Source: Biostraticola tofi (GTDB taxonomy: Bacteria > Pseudomonadota > Gammaproteobacteria > Enterobacterales > Enterobacteriaceae). From it: 64,000 nucleotides of DNA. The stretch spans positions 186,001-250,000 of the forward strand of contig NZ_SMCR01000006.1 in assembly GCF_004343195.1 (NCBI RefSeq). The letters are read 5' to 3'. Within the stretch, counting starts at the first letter, position 1. Each line of letters begins with the position of its first letter. The notes beneath the pieces were generated by a model. It worked only from the letters and a program-made list of their open reading frames with translations. It ran no database searches and was not told the origin of the DNA. This document shows positions 63,426 to 64,000 of the stretch, piece after piece. The position numbers and the translations under genes were made by a program.

Positions 63426-64000
63426 TCAGCAATCGGTTGGATCAGAATGATGTGATTTGAGTAGTTCGGCACGGCAGATATTGAGGATTTCATCAGCCAG
63501 AGGTGAGTCATCCGGGCAGGCACGTGAAAGCACAACAGCGCCAACCATATGAGCAAGCATATCGAGAGTGACAAGGCGAGCCTCCTGACGCTGGGGATCA
63601 ACAGCCTTGCTGGTACCCTGCCCCAACCCTACGAGTAATTGTTCAATCCCCTCAGCAAACGTGACCTTAACCTCTTCCGGCTGGCGTGCCACATCTCCGC
63701 ACAAAGCAGCAAAGGTGCAACCGTCACCGCGTTGATCACGATGTTTTCGGGAAAGATAATGGTTAATAAATGCCGGCATATCCGTTTCGGCACTCAATTC
63801 CGATGATCGAGCCAGAGAACATGCCGCTGACTCTGCCATTAGATCTACCTTCGAGCGGAAGTGTTTGTAAAAACCGCCATGGGTAAAACCTGCCGCAGCC
63901 ATCAAATCGGCCACCCCCACACCGTCATAACCACGCTCACGAAACAGAACCGAAGCTGTTTCGACTATGTGCGCCCGATTGGCCTGTGCCTGAGCTTTGG
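63426..64000 (-). CDS. TetR-family regulator (N-terminus beyond the right edge)
   Basis: The minus-strand frame is open to the window edge, giving at least 191 residues. A GTG at 63920 is internal: the helix-turn-helix begins upstream of it (RAHIVETASVLFRERGYDGVGVADLMAAAGFTHGGFYKHFRSKVDLM), so the gene starts outside. This sequence is the TetR/AcrR recognition region with the typical FTHGGFYKHF. The C-terminal ligand domain has three cysteines, including GCTFAALCGDVARQPEEVK, a pattern common in the YcdC/NemR-like C-terminal family. Its position upstream of the LysE-type exporter suggests, but does not prove, control of that gene. Confidence 0.9.
   Translation of the reverse strand, partial: KAQAQANRAHIVETASVLFRERGYDGVGVADLMAAAGFTHGGFYKHFRSKVDLMAESAACSLARSSELSAETDMPAFINHYLSRKHRDQRGDGCTFAALCGDVARQPEEVKVTFAEGIEQLLVGLGQGTSKAVDPQRQEARLVTLDMLAHMVGAVVLSRACPDDSPLADEILNICRAELLKSHHSDPTDC

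Noticed and set aside
54718..64000. Right-hand attachment repeat of the tRNA-Asn island
   Set aside because: No second copy of the tRNA 3' end was seen in the window by eye.

Overview
The gene content points to an enterobacterial chromosome (Enterobacterales). The window holds close relatives of E. coli SotB, NorR, Hcp/Hcr, UxuA/UxuB, EptB and DcuB, plus HmuSTUV and a tRNA-Asn. Large paralogous toxin-like genes and several freshly broken genes would suit an insect- or host-associated lineage such as the Sodalis/Pectobacteriaceae group. That placement is inference, not something the sequence proves.

Layout. 1-5 kb: the end of a TonB siderophore receptor, sugar exporter sotB, and a NarL-type regulator coupled to a hybrid histidine kinase. 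5-8.2 kb: a classical autotransporter with a 13-copy Gly-Gly-Gly-Gly-Glu-Asn linker. 8.3-12.8 kb: a nitrosative-stress unit in which norR is divergent from hcp-hcr, with NorR boxes and a sigma-54 promoter between them; tehB follows. 13.9-17.7 kb: hexuronate catabolism, with uxuA and uxuB divergent and a GntR regulator, linked by three matching operators. 17.8-24.5 kb: a chemoreceptor, eptB, and a guanine deaminase/purine permease operon. 24.5-28 kb: a remnant of a siderophore-binding protein, an OprC-type copper receptor and a DUF2946-like protein. 28.6-32.7 kb: a ToxR-like membrane regulator with a FidL-like partner, a diguanylate cyclase and an AcuI-like oxidoreductase.

33.1-46.8 kb is the most unusual part: three tandem, same-strand paralogous genes for proteins of about 1,440 residues. 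Each has a Cys/Pro-rich N-terminal region, a long middle with recurring Tyr/Trp modules and a C-terminal HEASH motif followed by T-T-D-I-V-Y, which resembles an aspzincin zinc-protease site. Two of them share a promoter/leader block that lies inside the longest open frame. This indicates that the real starts are GTG codons further in. A 13-copy CAGTAT hexanucleotide repeat lies between two of the genes. I do not recognise the family and treat it as a candidate toxin or effector system.

47-51 kb: Fur-controlled heme uptake hmuSTUV, with the outer-membrane receptor gene not in sight. 51-54.5 kb: an ABC exporter and dcuB. From 54.6 kb: tRNA-Asn followed by a P4-type integrase, then an accessory region with an MFS carrier, aldo/keto reductase, MarR regulator, an old-yellow-enzyme pseudogene with one nonsense codon, an aldehyde dehydrogenase pseudogene with one nonsense codon and two frameshifts, a LysE-type exporter and a TetR regulator that runs off the window.
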